Part shown: positions 16,476 through 24,364 of the stretch, in pieces
How positions within the stretch are numbered: the stretch's first letter is position 1
How the letters are laid out: the number at the start of each line of letters is the position of its first letter
Assembly: GCA_039973685.1 (NCBI GenBank)
Contig: JBDWKL010000017.1
Location: forward strand, 1-36,821
Length of the DNA stretch: 36,821 nucleotides
Direction of reading: 5' to 3'
DNA from: Hyphomicrobiales bacterium
GTDB taxonomy: Bacteria; Pseudomonadota; Alphaproteobacteria; Rhizobiales; JACESI01
Position numbers and translations under genes: made by a program
The notes under the pieces: generated by a model
The model's input: the letters and a program-made list of their open reading frames with translations, nothing else
Database searches by the model: none
What the model was told of the DNA's origin: nothing

Positions 16476-17816
16476 ATGCATATTTTGAAGTTTTTAAAAT
16501 TCGCAAGCGCTAGTGCAATCGCCGTTACAATAGGCACTGGACTATCAGCCCCAGCACAGGCGCTTAGTTTCGTGAAAAAGAATTTACCCATCGCGCATGT
16601 GTTCGGTTCTGAACTCAGTGTAGTGCGCTTTCAACAAGGCGAATTTCGCAACCGCGGCAATGGTCAATGGGATGAAATTTCCTCTCAGACCAAACAAGTC
16701 GTTTATCGATTTATTGCGCAATCAGCGACAACTAGCCATGTGACGCTTTTTGATTCCAGCCGAAATGTTACTTTGGTTTTGGATATTAATTTAGGCCAAA
16801 TTCTTTTTGCTGTCGGCACACCAACATTCAGCCCGCTTTACAATATTACGACATTTGAGTTTGTACGCCGCGTACCTGCTGGCCAGTCTGGCACACAAAC
16901 CCAACCTGTCGCGCCGCCGAAACCTTCAGCTCCGCAAGTTTATACACCGGGTGGAAATACTGGTGGTGGCGTTGTAACTGCGCCACCTGTTGTAACCGCT
17001 CCGCCCGTTGTAACAACGCCGCCAGTCGTGGCCGCTCCACCTATCGATAGACGCAAATGGCAGCATTTTTCAAGCAGATCGCAGGGCCGTCGTGTCCATC
17101 GTTTGGATTATGGTATTCCAGAAACGGATGCGATTACCTTTAGAGCGAGTTGTGTGCGGGGAAGTGGTGCGCCGCGTTTTGTCATCTCAGCTAATGTTGG
17201 CAGGCAGAAAAATGGAGCAAATGCCAGAATCCAATTTAATACCAATGGTTTTGGCAAGCGGTATTCTGGTCGTGTAGCGGGGGCAGGTAATACACAAGAG
17301 CGTATTGCAGGCATTCGGGTTTCTCTTGGAGTTAACGACCCACTTTGGAGTGCACTTGCCCGCAAAAATTCGATTTCTTATTCCACCTTTGGTCAACGCC
17401 GCTCCATGCGTCTTTCTGGCAGCCGCCGCGCTGTGAATGCTTTTCTTAGCGGGTGCCGTCCAAAACCTGTGGTGCAAAATCCAGTGACGCCGCAGAACCC
17501 GACAAACCCTCCTGTTCCGCCAAGAACGAATACAGTTGGTGGGGAAATTTCATGTAACAGACTTGGTCGTATCGCTTCAAAGAACGCCAACCGTCGCACG
17601 CGTGTAACCTTTGTGAATAGGTCTGGCAGACGGCGTCAAGTTATGTGGATCGACTATCAGGGAATTCCAAAATCCTATGGCGTTATTCCACCTGGCCAGT
17701 CGAGATCGTTTTCTACATTCGTTAGTCATCCGTGGATGATCGTCAATCGTCTTGGGGATTGTAAGCAGTTGTTCTTGCCACGCCCGGCGAATGCTAGGTT
17801 CGTGGTTAGACGCTAA
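16476..17816 (+). CDS. Secreted protein with proline-rich linkers and C-terminal VHL-beta-like domain
   Basis: This 446-residue protein has a signal peptide (about 1-29, APAQA cleavage). An N-terminal beta-rich region (30-135) is followed by a Pro/Val/Thr repeat linker (VVTAPPVVTAPPVVTTPPVV, about 165-190), an unrecognised domain with two Cys (190-330), a second Pro/Asn linker and a C-terminal domain from 376 to about 437. That last domain closely resembles the beta domain of the von Hippel-Lindau protein: VTFVNRSGRRRQVMWIDYQG, then SYGVIPPGQSRSFSTFVSHP. Without gaps, W391, Y401, T414, H418 and W420 fall on the human hydroxyproline-pocket positions W88, Y98, S111, H115 and W117. A GAGG ribosome site precedes ATG. 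It sits alone, splitting DUF2948 from hisD. Function unknown; ligand binding outside the cytoplasm is a guess. Confidence 0.8.
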   Translation: MHILKFLKFASASAIAVTIGTGLSAPAQALSFVKKNLPIAHVFGSELSVVRFQQGEFRNRGNGQWDEISSQTKQVVYRFIAQSATTSHVTLFDSSRNVTLVLDINLGQILFAVGTPTFSPLYNITTFEFVRRVPAGQSGTQTQPVAPPKPSAPQVYTPGGNTGGGVVTAPPVVTAPPVVTTPPVVAAPPIDRRKWQHFSSRSQGRRVHRLDYGIPETDAITFRASCVRGSGAPRFVISANVGRQKNGANARIQFNTNGFGKRYSGRVAGAGNTQERIAGIRVSLGVNDPLWSALARKNSISYSTFGQRRSMRLSGSRRAVNAFLSGCRPKPVVQNPVTPQNPTNPPVPPRTNTVGGEISCNRLGRIASKNANRRTRVTFVNRSGRRRQVMWIDYQGIPKSYGVIPPGQSRSFSTFVSHPWMIVNRLGDCKQLFLPRPANARFVVRR

Positions 17817-17825
17817 AAGCTTAAT

Positions 17826-17862
17826 TCAGGCGGGCAGCTGATATTTTTGCTCGCCTGATTTT
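17826..17862 (+). terminator. Terminator of the VHL-like protein gene
   Basis: An 11-bp stem, TCAGGCGGGCA (17826-17836) with TGCTCGCCTGA (17848-17858) including one G-U pair, is followed by TTTT. It lies 10 bases after the stop, between two convergent genes, and may act in both directions. Confidence 0.7.
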
Positions 17863-17889
17863 AATTTAGGATGGTTTTATGATTGACGT

Positions 17890-18348
17890 TTAACCGTCTA
17901 AAGCATGCTCTGGGCGAGATTTGGTTTCCCATGCGCCGCCAAGGTCTGCCAATTGCGCTTCGATGCAGTCGACAAAAAGGCGGACAACGCCATCTCCTGA
18001 GAAAATCAGATCAATGGTGCCCGCAGGCGTATCCGATGGCAAATATTGGATAGCAAGCAAACTTAAAATCGCATCAGGCTGATCGCGCAAAATATTGTAG
18101 GTTTGAACTTTTTCAACATGGTCAAAGTGGATGGCTGTGCGACGACGCTCATTGACAACGCGGCCTTTGCCGGGCTGCCCTTTGGTCCATACGAAGCGAT
18201 TTGCAGCGAGTGCAAAGCGGTTTTCCTTTGGCGAAAAGTTCAGATCGTCAACACGCATAACCGCGTCTTGTAGATAGGCTGAAAACACAACCAAATCTTC
18301 TTCGTCAAGCGCAACAAGTTTAAGTAGTTCAGTATTTGTATCAGTCAT
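17890..18348 (-). CDS. DUF2948 family protein
   Basis: This 152-residue cytoplasmic protein belongs to the alphaproteobacterial DUF2948 family, function unknown. It opens LLKLVALDEEDLVVFSAYLQ, DAVMRVDDLNFSPKENRFAL, with RFVWTKG and RRRTAIHFDHVEKVQTYNI, and ends IDLIFSGDGVVRLFVDCIEA, QLADLGGAWET, all family hallmarks. It usually stands directly upstream of hisD. Here a secreted-protein gene on the opposite strand is inserted between them, and the murA often found on its other side is absent. Confidence 0.9.
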   Translation of the reverse strand: MTDTNTELLKLVALDEEDLVVFSAYLQDAVMRVDDLNFSPKENRFALAANRFVWTKGQPGKGRVVNERRRTAIHFDHVEKVQTYNILRDQPDAILSLLAIQYLPSDTPAGTIDLIFSGDGVVRLFVDCIEAQLADLGGAWETKSRPEHALDG

Positions 18349-18400
18349 TTCATTCTTGTAGCTGGAAATTAGAGGTCACACAATCATAAGCACCCTACAA

Positions 18401-18439
18401 AAGCAAAACGAAGCGATCGAGGGCATGATCGCTTCGTTT
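18401..18439 (-). terminator. Strong hairpin terminator downstream of the small membrane protein gene
   Basis: AAACGAAGCGATC (18406-18418) and GATCGCTTCGTTT (18427-18439) form a perfect 13-bp stem with an 8-base loop. On the minus strand it continues TTTTGCTTTTG, giving a broken U-tract. It most likely ends the transcript of the 64-residue membrane protein before DUF2948. Confidence 0.7.
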
Positions 18440-18444
18440 AAGGG

Positions 18445-18476
18445 CAACTTGGATAAGGGGGCAAGGGTCCAAGTTG
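18445..18476. other. Second stem-loop upstream of the terminator
   Basis: CAACTTGGA (18445-18453) and TCCAAGTTG (18468-18476) form a perfect 9-bp stem with a 14-base purine/pyrimidine-biased loop. It lies in the 3' untranslated part of the small membrane protein mRNA, directly before the terminator hairpin. The role could be mRNA stability or part of a 3'-UTR small RNA. Confidence 0.45.
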
Positions 18477-18492
18477 CGGGGGTCTGGAGGAC

Positions 18493-18687
18493 CTAATTTT
18501 TGTTGAAACCTTCGCCAGCAGTTTGTTTGATGCGTGTTTCTAGGGCAAGTCCGTGTAACACGGTGGTCACGCTTGCAAACATCGCTGCGGCCAAGATAAG
18601 TGATCCAATTTTCGCCTGTCCGGTAAAGGCAAAAATCAAGATGCCAAGGGCAAACGTTACTGTCATAATTGCTTGTAGTTTAGTCAT
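18493..18687 (-). CDS. Small two-helix membrane protein (64 aa)
   Basis: This 64-residue protein has two hydrophobic helices, about 5-23 (QAIMTVTFALGILIFAFTG) and 27-49 (IGSLILAAAMFASVTTVLHG), and a polar C-terminal tail ending GEGFNKN. I recognise no family. It has one of the strongest ribosome sites in the window (AAGGAGGG, six bases before ATG) and a dedicated terminator, so it looks well expressed and monocistronic. The AT-rich 191 bases upstream (18688-18878) should hold its promoter; I see nothing else there. Confidence 0.75.
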   Translation of the reverse strand: MTKLQAIMTVTFALGILIFAFTGQAKIGSLILAAAMFASVTTVLHGLALETRIKQTAGEGFNKN

Positions 18688-18878
18688 TCTACCCTCCTTG
18701 TCTCGTTTTCATAACGGGTGTTCGATTTCCGTTGAACTATATTTGGGAATGTAGGGGAAGGATTTCAATGGTAATGTGCTAAATTACACATCACATGTAT
18801 TTGCCAGTTATGTTACTTTTGATTAAGTTGTTGAAATAAAATGTAATATTCCTTGTATTTTAAATATAGGTTTTTAAA

Positions 18879-20531
18879 TTATTTGGCCGCGTTGCGTAAT
18901 TTGGTCAAGGTTGTGGCTGGCGTAATCACATCTGGATTGGTTTTTATGTGTATGATGGAAGGCAGGCCACTGTTAGTTGCTCGCTCAAATGCAGCGGTAA
19001 ATTCCTCGGTTTTTTCTACCAATTCACCGTATCCACCGCAGGCTTTTGCTAATAGTGCAAAATCGGGGTTGGTAAGCGTTGTTGCTGAAACGCGGTTTGG
19101 GTAGTCGCGTTCTTGGTGCATTCTGATGGTGCCATAAAGGCCATTGTCAAAAACCAAAACGACAATGGCGGCGCCTGTTTGTGCAGCCGTTGCAAATTCA
19201 AGTCCTGCCATTTGGAAGCAACCGTCGCCCGCAAAACAGATAACGGGTTTATCTGGGTTCCTTAGTTTGCCAGCAATGGCCGCGGGTAGGCCGTAGCCCA
19301 TAGAGCCGGATGTGGGGGAGAGCTGCGAGCCATATTGGCGGTAACGCCAAAATCGGTGCAACCAAATGGCATAGTTGCCCGCGCCATTCGCCATGATCGC
19401 ATCATCGGGTAGCAGGTCACGAAGTTGTTCCATGATTTTGCCTGCATCTGCAAAATCGGCATTGGCAGGTTCTGGAACCTTATCCGTCCATTGATGATAG
19501 GCGGCATGGGCTTCTTCGATAGCGGTGGAAGGTGGGCGTTGTTTAATATCTCGAACGGCATCCAAGAAACTTGCAGGCGTCGCATTCATCGCCAGATCGG
19601 GTGCGTAAATACGGCCAAGCTCTTCGGCACCTGAATGGATGTGAACTAACTTCTGTTTCGGTTTTGGAAAATCCAAAAGGCTAAAATTTTGACTTGGGTT
19701 TTCTGAAAAGCGTGCGCCCAGCAAGATAACAAGGTCAGATGTTGCAACCCGTTCTTTAAGTGCTGGGTTTATGCCAAGGCCGACATCGCCTGCGTAATTG
19801 GGGTGCAAGTTATCGAAAAGAGATTGGCGTCTGAAAGAGCAACCAACTGGCAGATTGTGATGTTCTGCAAACAGTTGGACTTTTGCGACAGCATCGGCAT
19901 CCCAGCGCGAACCGCCTAAAATGAGGAAAGGGCGTTCTGCTTGTGAGAGCATTTCTTCAAAGTGCGCGACTTCATGTCTGTTAGGGGCAGGGCTTGCAAC
20001 CTCTACCTTCGGTCCTGCCTCGTTAGGTACAATATCGCGCAGCATGTCTTCGGGCAGAGCCAAGACGACAGGGCCGGGGCGTCCGCTCATGGCGATGTGC
20101 CATGCGTGGCTTAGAATTTCTGGTATCCGGTCGGCGCGATCAATTTCTTCGACCCATTTTGCAAGATCGCCAAAAGTTTGACGGTAATCGACTTCTTGGA
20201 ACGCTTCCCGCCCGCGCATGTCTCGTGCGATTTGGCCGACAAACAATATCATCGGCGTTGAATCTTGTTTGGCGATATGGACACCAGCCGCAGCATTCGT
20301 GGCTCCTGGTCCGCGTGTCACCATGCAAATACCAGGGCGGCCTGTCATTTTCCCATCGGCTTCTGCCATCATGGCTGCACCGCCTTCGTGGCGTGCATTG
20401 ATGACATCAATTTCTCGACCATGCAGAGCATCGAGGACGGCAAGATAACTTTCGCCGGGCACACAAAAGACGCGGTCTACGCCTTGCGCTTCAAGACACT
20501 GGACCAAAATCTCGCCACCTGTGTTTGCCAT
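18879..20531 (-). CDS. Thiamine pyrophosphate-dependent enzyme, acetolactate synthase large-subunit-like
   Basis: This 550-residue ThDP enzyme has the three-domain layout of acetohydroxyacid synthase relatives. The N-terminal pyrimidine-binding domain contains the activating Glu in NARHEGGAAMMAEADGKMTG and TRGPGATNAAAGVHIAKQDS. The middle domain includes PFLILGGSRWDADAV. The C-terminal pyrophosphate domain has SPTSGSMGYGLPAAIAGKL and the ThDP motif AGDGCFQMAGLE followed by LVFDNGLYG. No small regulatory subunit is adjacent, so it is probably not the biosynthetic IlvBN enzyme. Related proteins include decarboxylases and sulfoacetaldehyde or glyoxylate enzymes, and the substrate cannot be chosen from sequence. 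It is divergent from the ABC exporter at 20679. Confidence 0.85.
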   Translation of the reverse strand: MANTGGEILVQCLEAQGVDRVFCVPGESYLAVLDALHGREIDVINARHEGGAAMMAEADGKMTGRPGICMVTRGPGATNAAAGVHIAKQDSTPMILFVGQIARDMRGREAFQEVDYRQTFGDLAKWVEEIDRADRIPEILSHAWHIAMSGRPGPVVLALPEDMLRDIVPNEAGPKVEVASPAPNRHEVAHFEEMLSQAERPFLILGGSRWDADAVAKVQLFAEHHNLPVGCSFRRQSLFDNLHPNYAGDVGLGINPALKERVATSDLVILLGARFSENPSQNFSLLDFPKPKQKLVHIHSGAEELGRIYAPDLAMNATPASFLDAVRDIKQRPPSTAIEEAHAAYHQWTDKVPEPANADFADAGKIMEQLRDLLPDDAIMANGAGNYAIWLHRFWRYRQYGSQLSPTSGSMGYGLPAAIAGKLRNPDKPVICFAGDGCFQMAGLEFATAAQTGAAIVVLVFDNGLYGTIRMHQERDYPNRVSATTLTNPDFALLAKACGGYGELVEKTEEFTAAFERATNSGLPSIIHIKTNPDVITPATTLTKLRNAAK

Positions 20532-20678
20532 AAAGTCACTGCCTTGTTTGTGTTTATTGTGAATGTTCTTCGAATTTATAGTGAAACATGAGAATGTGGT
20601 AGTGGAACAATGAATATTTCTGCTAGAAGCCGAACTCGATTGGTGAGGTCAGTTTTGGCCGTTAAAATCAGGTATTGA

Positions 20679-22484
20679 ATGGCTCGCAAAGACAACGCAC
20701 CCAGATTTTTTGACGCGGATGGTTCTTGGGAACTGATCAAGCGGCTAATCCTTGAAAATTTCAATGATAGCTGGCCACGCTATGCAATGGCTATTTTCTT
20801 CATGGTGTTGGTTGCTGGAGCGACAGCGCTGAGTGCGTGGATAATGAGTGATGTTATTGAAAGCCTTTTCATTGAGCGTGATCTTGACAAAATTAAATTA
20901 GTCTCGGGTTCAATTGTGGTGATCTTCACCGTTAAAGGGGTGGCGACCTACCTTCAAATTGTCACGTTAGCGAAAGTCGGTAACGGCATTGTCGCCAAGC
21001 TGCAAATGAGAATTTACGATGCCTATATGAGGCAAAGCGGCAATTTTTATTTGCGTTATCCTTCCCACGATATGGTCACGCGACTTTCAAACAATGCGCA
21101 AGGTGCCCGTAAAGTTATTGAGCTGGTTGTAACCAGTTTTGGCCGCGATCTCTTAACGCTTATTGGCCTTATTGTTGTGATGATTTTGAAAGACCCGCTT
21201 TTGGCCTTTCTAGCACTGGTCATCGCGCCTCCTATTATTATAACGGTCGCCTCGCTTGTTCGCCGTGTTCGCAAAGTTGCGCATCAGCGCTTTTTGTCGA
21301 GCAAGGAAGTGATCAATGTTTTCCAAGATACGTCAAATGGCATCCAAATCATCAAAGCATTTGAGATGGAAGGCCAAATGCGAGAACGTATGGAAACGGC
21401 TGTTGAGCATGTCGCTAACCGCAACAACAAAGTGGCAGATTTGATCGCACGCACCAGTCCGGTGATGGAAACCCTTGGCGGTGTTTGTGTTGCATTGATG
21501 ATTTTTTATGCAGGGTGGAAAGCGACATCAGATGGGCAGACGCCTGCTGACTTCATGGCTTTTTTAACGGCCCTCTTGTTTGCTTATGAACCAGCAAAAC
21601 GCCTCGCTCGCCTCCACCTCAATCTGGAAGATGGTTTGGTTGGTGCCCGTTTGATGTATGAAATTCTTGATGCACCATTAGAAGTGTTCGAAAAAGAAAA
21701 TGCTAAACCGGTCAAAGTCACCGACGGTGCTGTTGCTTTGAAGAATATTAGTTTCAAATATCCAGGCACGCTTGAAGGTGCTGATGTTGTCATTGATGAT
21801 GTATCGTTTACGGCACAGGGTGGTTCAACGACAGCTTTGGTTGGCCCGTCTGGTGGCGGCAAAACCACGTTGATGCATCTGATCCAGCGGTTTTATGATG
21901 TCGATACAGGCACCATAGAAATTGATGGTCAAAACATTGCTGACGCGACAATTGAAAGCCTTCGTTCCCCGTTGGCTTTCGTTAGTCAGGATATTTTCTT
22001 GTTCAATGGAACGGTGAAACAGAACATTCTTGCAGGCAGGCCTGATGCGAAGGATGAGGACGTTGAAGCTGCCGCTCGTGATGCCCATGCCCATGACTTT
22101 ATCATAGGGTTAGAGAACGGCTATGACACGATGTTAGGGGAAAATGGGGCTGGTCTTTCCGGTGGTCAGCGCCAACGGCTCGCAATAGCCCGTGCCATCT
22201 TAAAAGATGCTCGTGTTGTGTTGCTGGATGAAGCGACATCCGCGCTTGATGCTGAATCTGAAAAGTTGGTTCAAGATGCATTTGATCGTTTGAAAAAGGG
22301 TCGCACAACCCTTGTTATCGCGCACCGTTTAGCAACCATTCGCAATGCCGATTGTATTCATGTGCTGAAAGATGGGAAGGTTGTCGAAAGCGGGCGCCAC
22401 GATCAGCTTTTGAAGGAGGGTGGCCTCTATCAGCATTTGCATGAATTACAGTTTGGTGCAGCTGTGGGTGATAATGGCAGTTGA
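20679..22484 (+). CDS. ABC exporter, fused membrane and ATPase domains (MsbA-like)
   Basis: This is a 601-residue half-transporter. Residues 1-330 form a six-helix exporter domain (TM1 near RYAMAIFFMVLVAGATALSA; coupling region KAFEMEGQMRERM). The ATPase domain (345-595) has Walker A VGPSGGGKTTLMHLI, Q-loop FVSQDIFLFNGTVKQN, signature LSGGQRQRLAIARAIL, Walker B VVLLDEATSALD and H-loop VIAHRLATI. It resembles lipid/polysaccharide exporters such as MsbA or NdvA-type proteins. AGG precedes the ATG. It is monocistronic; the 147-base gap to the divergent ThDP enzyme carries both promoters. Substrate is unknown. Confidence 0.9.
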   Translation: MARKDNAPRFFDADGSWELIKRLILENFNDSWPRYAMAIFFMVLVAGATALSAWIMSDVIESLFIERDLDKIKLVSGSIVVIFTVKGVATYLQIVTLAKVGNGIVAKLQMRIYDAYMRQSGNFYLRYPSHDMVTRLSNNAQGARKVIELVVTSFGRDLLTLIGLIVVMILKDPLLAFLALVIAPPIIITVASLVRRVRKVAHQRFLSSKEVINVFQDTSNGIQIIKAFEMEGQMRERMETAVEHVANRNNKVADLIARTSPVMETLGGVCVALMIFYAGWKATSDGQTPADFMAFLTALLFAYEPAKRLARLHLNLEDGLVGARLMYEILDAPLEVFEKENAKPVKVTDGAVALKNISFKYPGTLEGADVVIDDVSFTAQGGSTTALVGPSGGGKTTLMHLIQRFYDVDTGTIEIDGQNIADATIESLRSPLAFVSQDIFLFNGTVKQNILAGRPDAKDEDVEAAARDAHAHDFIIGLENGYDTMLGENGAGLSGGQRQRLAIARAILKDARVVLLDEATSALDAESEKLVQDAFDRLKKGRTTLVIAHRLATIRNADCIHVLKDGKVVESGRHDQLLKEGGLYQHLHELQFGAAVGDNGS

Positions 22485-22661
22485 AAATGCTGTGCGGCCA
22501 GCCAATTACACCAGAAATTTCAATTGAATGGCTATGAGAATTAGAAGTTAATCTCAATTTTTCTAGCCATGAAACGTATGAAGATACTGTATTTGTTGGA
22601 TATTTTTAAGTATGAGTTTAACTGAATATGAGTAAAAAAATATATTCCTAATACACGCAAT

Positions 22662-22689
22662 AAAAAAAGGCGTCTGGACGGACGCCTTT
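22662..22689 (-). terminator. Rho-independent terminator of the cold-shock gene
   Basis: AAAGGCGTC (22666-22674) and GACGCCTTT (22681-22689) form a 9-bp stem with a 6-base loop. On the minus strand it runs straight into TTTTTTT. It lies 22 bases after the csp stop. The rest of 22485-22661 is AT-rich, with nothing recognised. Confidence 0.9.
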
Positions 22690-22711
22690 CGAATTTCTTG
22701 TCGATTTAGCT

Positions 22712-22918
22712 TTATTCGGCTGCTTTCAAATCGGTTGCGTTCGTTTTGCCGCGACGCTCTTCCAATTCAAATTCTAGCTTTTGACCTTCATTTAGTGTCG
22801 TCATGCCAGCACGCTCAACTGCTGAAATGTGGATAAAAACGTCAGCGCCGCCTGCATCAGGCTGAATGAAACCATAGCCTTTTGTTGCGTTGAACCATTT
22901 TACAATACCCGTAGCCAT
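22712..22918 (-). CDS. Cold-shock domain protein (CspA family)
   Basis: This 68-residue single-OB-fold RNA chaperone has RNP1 KGYGFIQP and RNP2 [10 protein letters not shown], preceded by the canonical [18 protein letters not shown]. Tail [17 protein letters not shown] is typical of alphaproteobacterial paralogues. The ribosome site GGAGAG lies five bases before ATG. The leader contains a 6-bp hairpin (CCTCTC 22951-22956 with GAGAGG 22963-22968) about 35 bases upstream of the start, and may be part of the structured 5' UTR common in cold-shock mRNAs. The divergent helicase starts at 23209, leaving 290 bases in which no other gene is apparent. Confidence 0.95.
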   Translation of the reverse strand: MATGIVKWFNATKGYGFIQPDAGGADVFIHISAVERAGMTTLNEGQKLEFELEERRGKTNATDLKAAE

Positions 22919-23208
22919 TAGAACTCTCCTTCAAATCATGGCGTGTTCCCCCTCTCGCGAAAGAGAGGCCGTAACCGTGTTCTGGGAGTGAGTTTTCAAG
23001 TCCGCCGCATTTGAATTATTTCAAGGCCGTTAGTCTTGGTCTTCAGTCAGTCAAAACAGGTCAGTAAAGATAGTCTAGGGTAGAAACCTCGTTTTGGCGA
23101 GCGTTTAATGAGAAACAATTGTGGCGATTATTTTTCTGAATGGCATCGGATAAAGGAATCGGCTTACTTGTTGCGTTGTTTGTATCGGTAAAAAGACGAA
23201 TAATTTCT

Positions 23209-24318
23209 ATGAAATGGTCTAATCAGCAAGAAAAAGCTCTGCGTGATGTGTCGAGATGGATATCCAATCAGGATAGTCAGGTTTTTCGTCTGTTCGGTTT
23301 TGCAGGAACGGGTAAAACAACTCTAGCACGCCATCTGGCTGAAGGTGTCGATGGCGATGTGCTTTTTGGCGCCTTTACCGGCAAAGCAGCGCATGTTTTA
23401 CGGCAAAAAGGGTGTGACGGCGCGTCAACACTTCATTCCTTGATTTATCGGCCTGCAGGCAATTCTGACGACGATGAAGACGACGGCGAACAGCCTCTGT
23501 TTGCCATCCGTCGTGATGCCCCTGCATCTGAAGCGGACTTAATCATCATTGATGAATGCTCGATGGTGGATGAGGAACTTGGAGAAGACTTGTTGTCGTT
23601 TCGAGTGCCTGTTTTGGTGCTGGGTGATCCTGCGCAATTGCCACCTGTAAAGGGCGGCGGCTTTTTTACGGATCATGAGCCAGACATCATGCTCACCGAT
23701 GTTCATCGCCAAGCAGAAGACAACCCGATTATTCGTCTATCAATGGATGTGCGTGAGGGCAGGGGGATTTCTCATGGGCAATATGGAGAGAGCAGCGTTA
23801 TTTCTCGCCATGACATAAATGCCGAAACCATCCTAGAAACCAATCAGGTTTTGGTTGGCATGAACAAGACACGGCGTAACTATAACAACCGCATTCGCGA
23901 GCTTCACGGATACAAAGATTGGCGACCGGCTGCTGGTGAGAAACTGGTTTGTCTTCGTAATGATAAGAAGAAGGGGTTGCTCAACGGCGGGACTTGGTCT
24001 GTATCCAACACCAAATCACCGCGCAAGGGCATGTTACGATTGGATGTTGAACCTGAAGATGAGGTTTTAGCGAAAAAGGTTGCTGTATCGGTTGCGCCTG
24101 AATTTTTCCAAGGAACATACGAAAGCTTGCCATACCCTAAGCGCCGTCGTTCTGACGAGTTTGATTACGGCTACGCACTCACTGTTCATAAGAGCCAAGG
24201 CTCCCAATGGGATGACGTTGTGCTGTTTGATGAAAGCGGCGCTTTCCGCGAGCACAAAGACCGATGGCTTTATACTGGTATTACGCGCGCTGCTGAGAAA
24301 ATCACGATTGTGCGCTAG
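23209..24318 (+). CDS. ATP-dependent DNA helicase, RecD/Pif1-like
   Basis: This 369-residue superfamily 1B helicase has motif I GFAGTGKTTLARHLA, Ia TGKAAHVLRQKG, motif II LIIIDECSMVDEE, motif III LVLGDPAQLPPVKGGGFF, motif IV-like LTDVHRQAEDNPIIRLSM and motifs V/VI YALTVHKSQGSQWDDVVLF and YTGITRAAEKI. It lacks the N-terminal extension of full RecD2, like stand-alone AAA_30/UvrD_C_2 proteins. I start at MKWSNQQEKALRDV (23209), matching relatives; an in-frame ATG at 23140 would add 23 residues. Neither has a good ribosome site. Role in DNA repair or recombination is inferred. Confidence 0.85.
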   Translation: MKWSNQQEKALRDVSRWISNQDSQVFRLFGFAGTGKTTLARHLAEGVDGDVLFGAFTGKAAHVLRQKGCDGASTLHSLIYRPAGNSDDDEDDGEQPLFAIRRDAPASEADLIIIDECSMVDEELGEDLLSFRVPVLVLGDPAQLPPVKGGGFFTDHEPDIMLTDVHRQAEDNPIIRLSMDVREGRGISHGQYGESSVISRHDINAETILETNQVLVGMNKTRRNYNNRIRELHGYKDWRPAAGEKLVCLRNDKKKGLLNGGTWSVSNTKSPRKGMLRLDVEPEDEVLAKKVAVSVAPEFFQGTYESLPYPKRRRSDEFDYGYALTVHKSQGSQWDDVVLFDESGAFREHKDRWLYTGITRAAEKITIVR

Positions 24319-24364
24319 GTTGTAAAAAGCGTGTTGTTGTTTTCTCAATCCAAGTTAGGCGAAC

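Noticed and set aside
18879-20531. Naming the ThDP enzyme ilvB/ilvI
   Set aside because: No ilvH/ilvN partner is adjacent and overall similarity fits a wider set of ThDP enzymes, so the substrate is left open.
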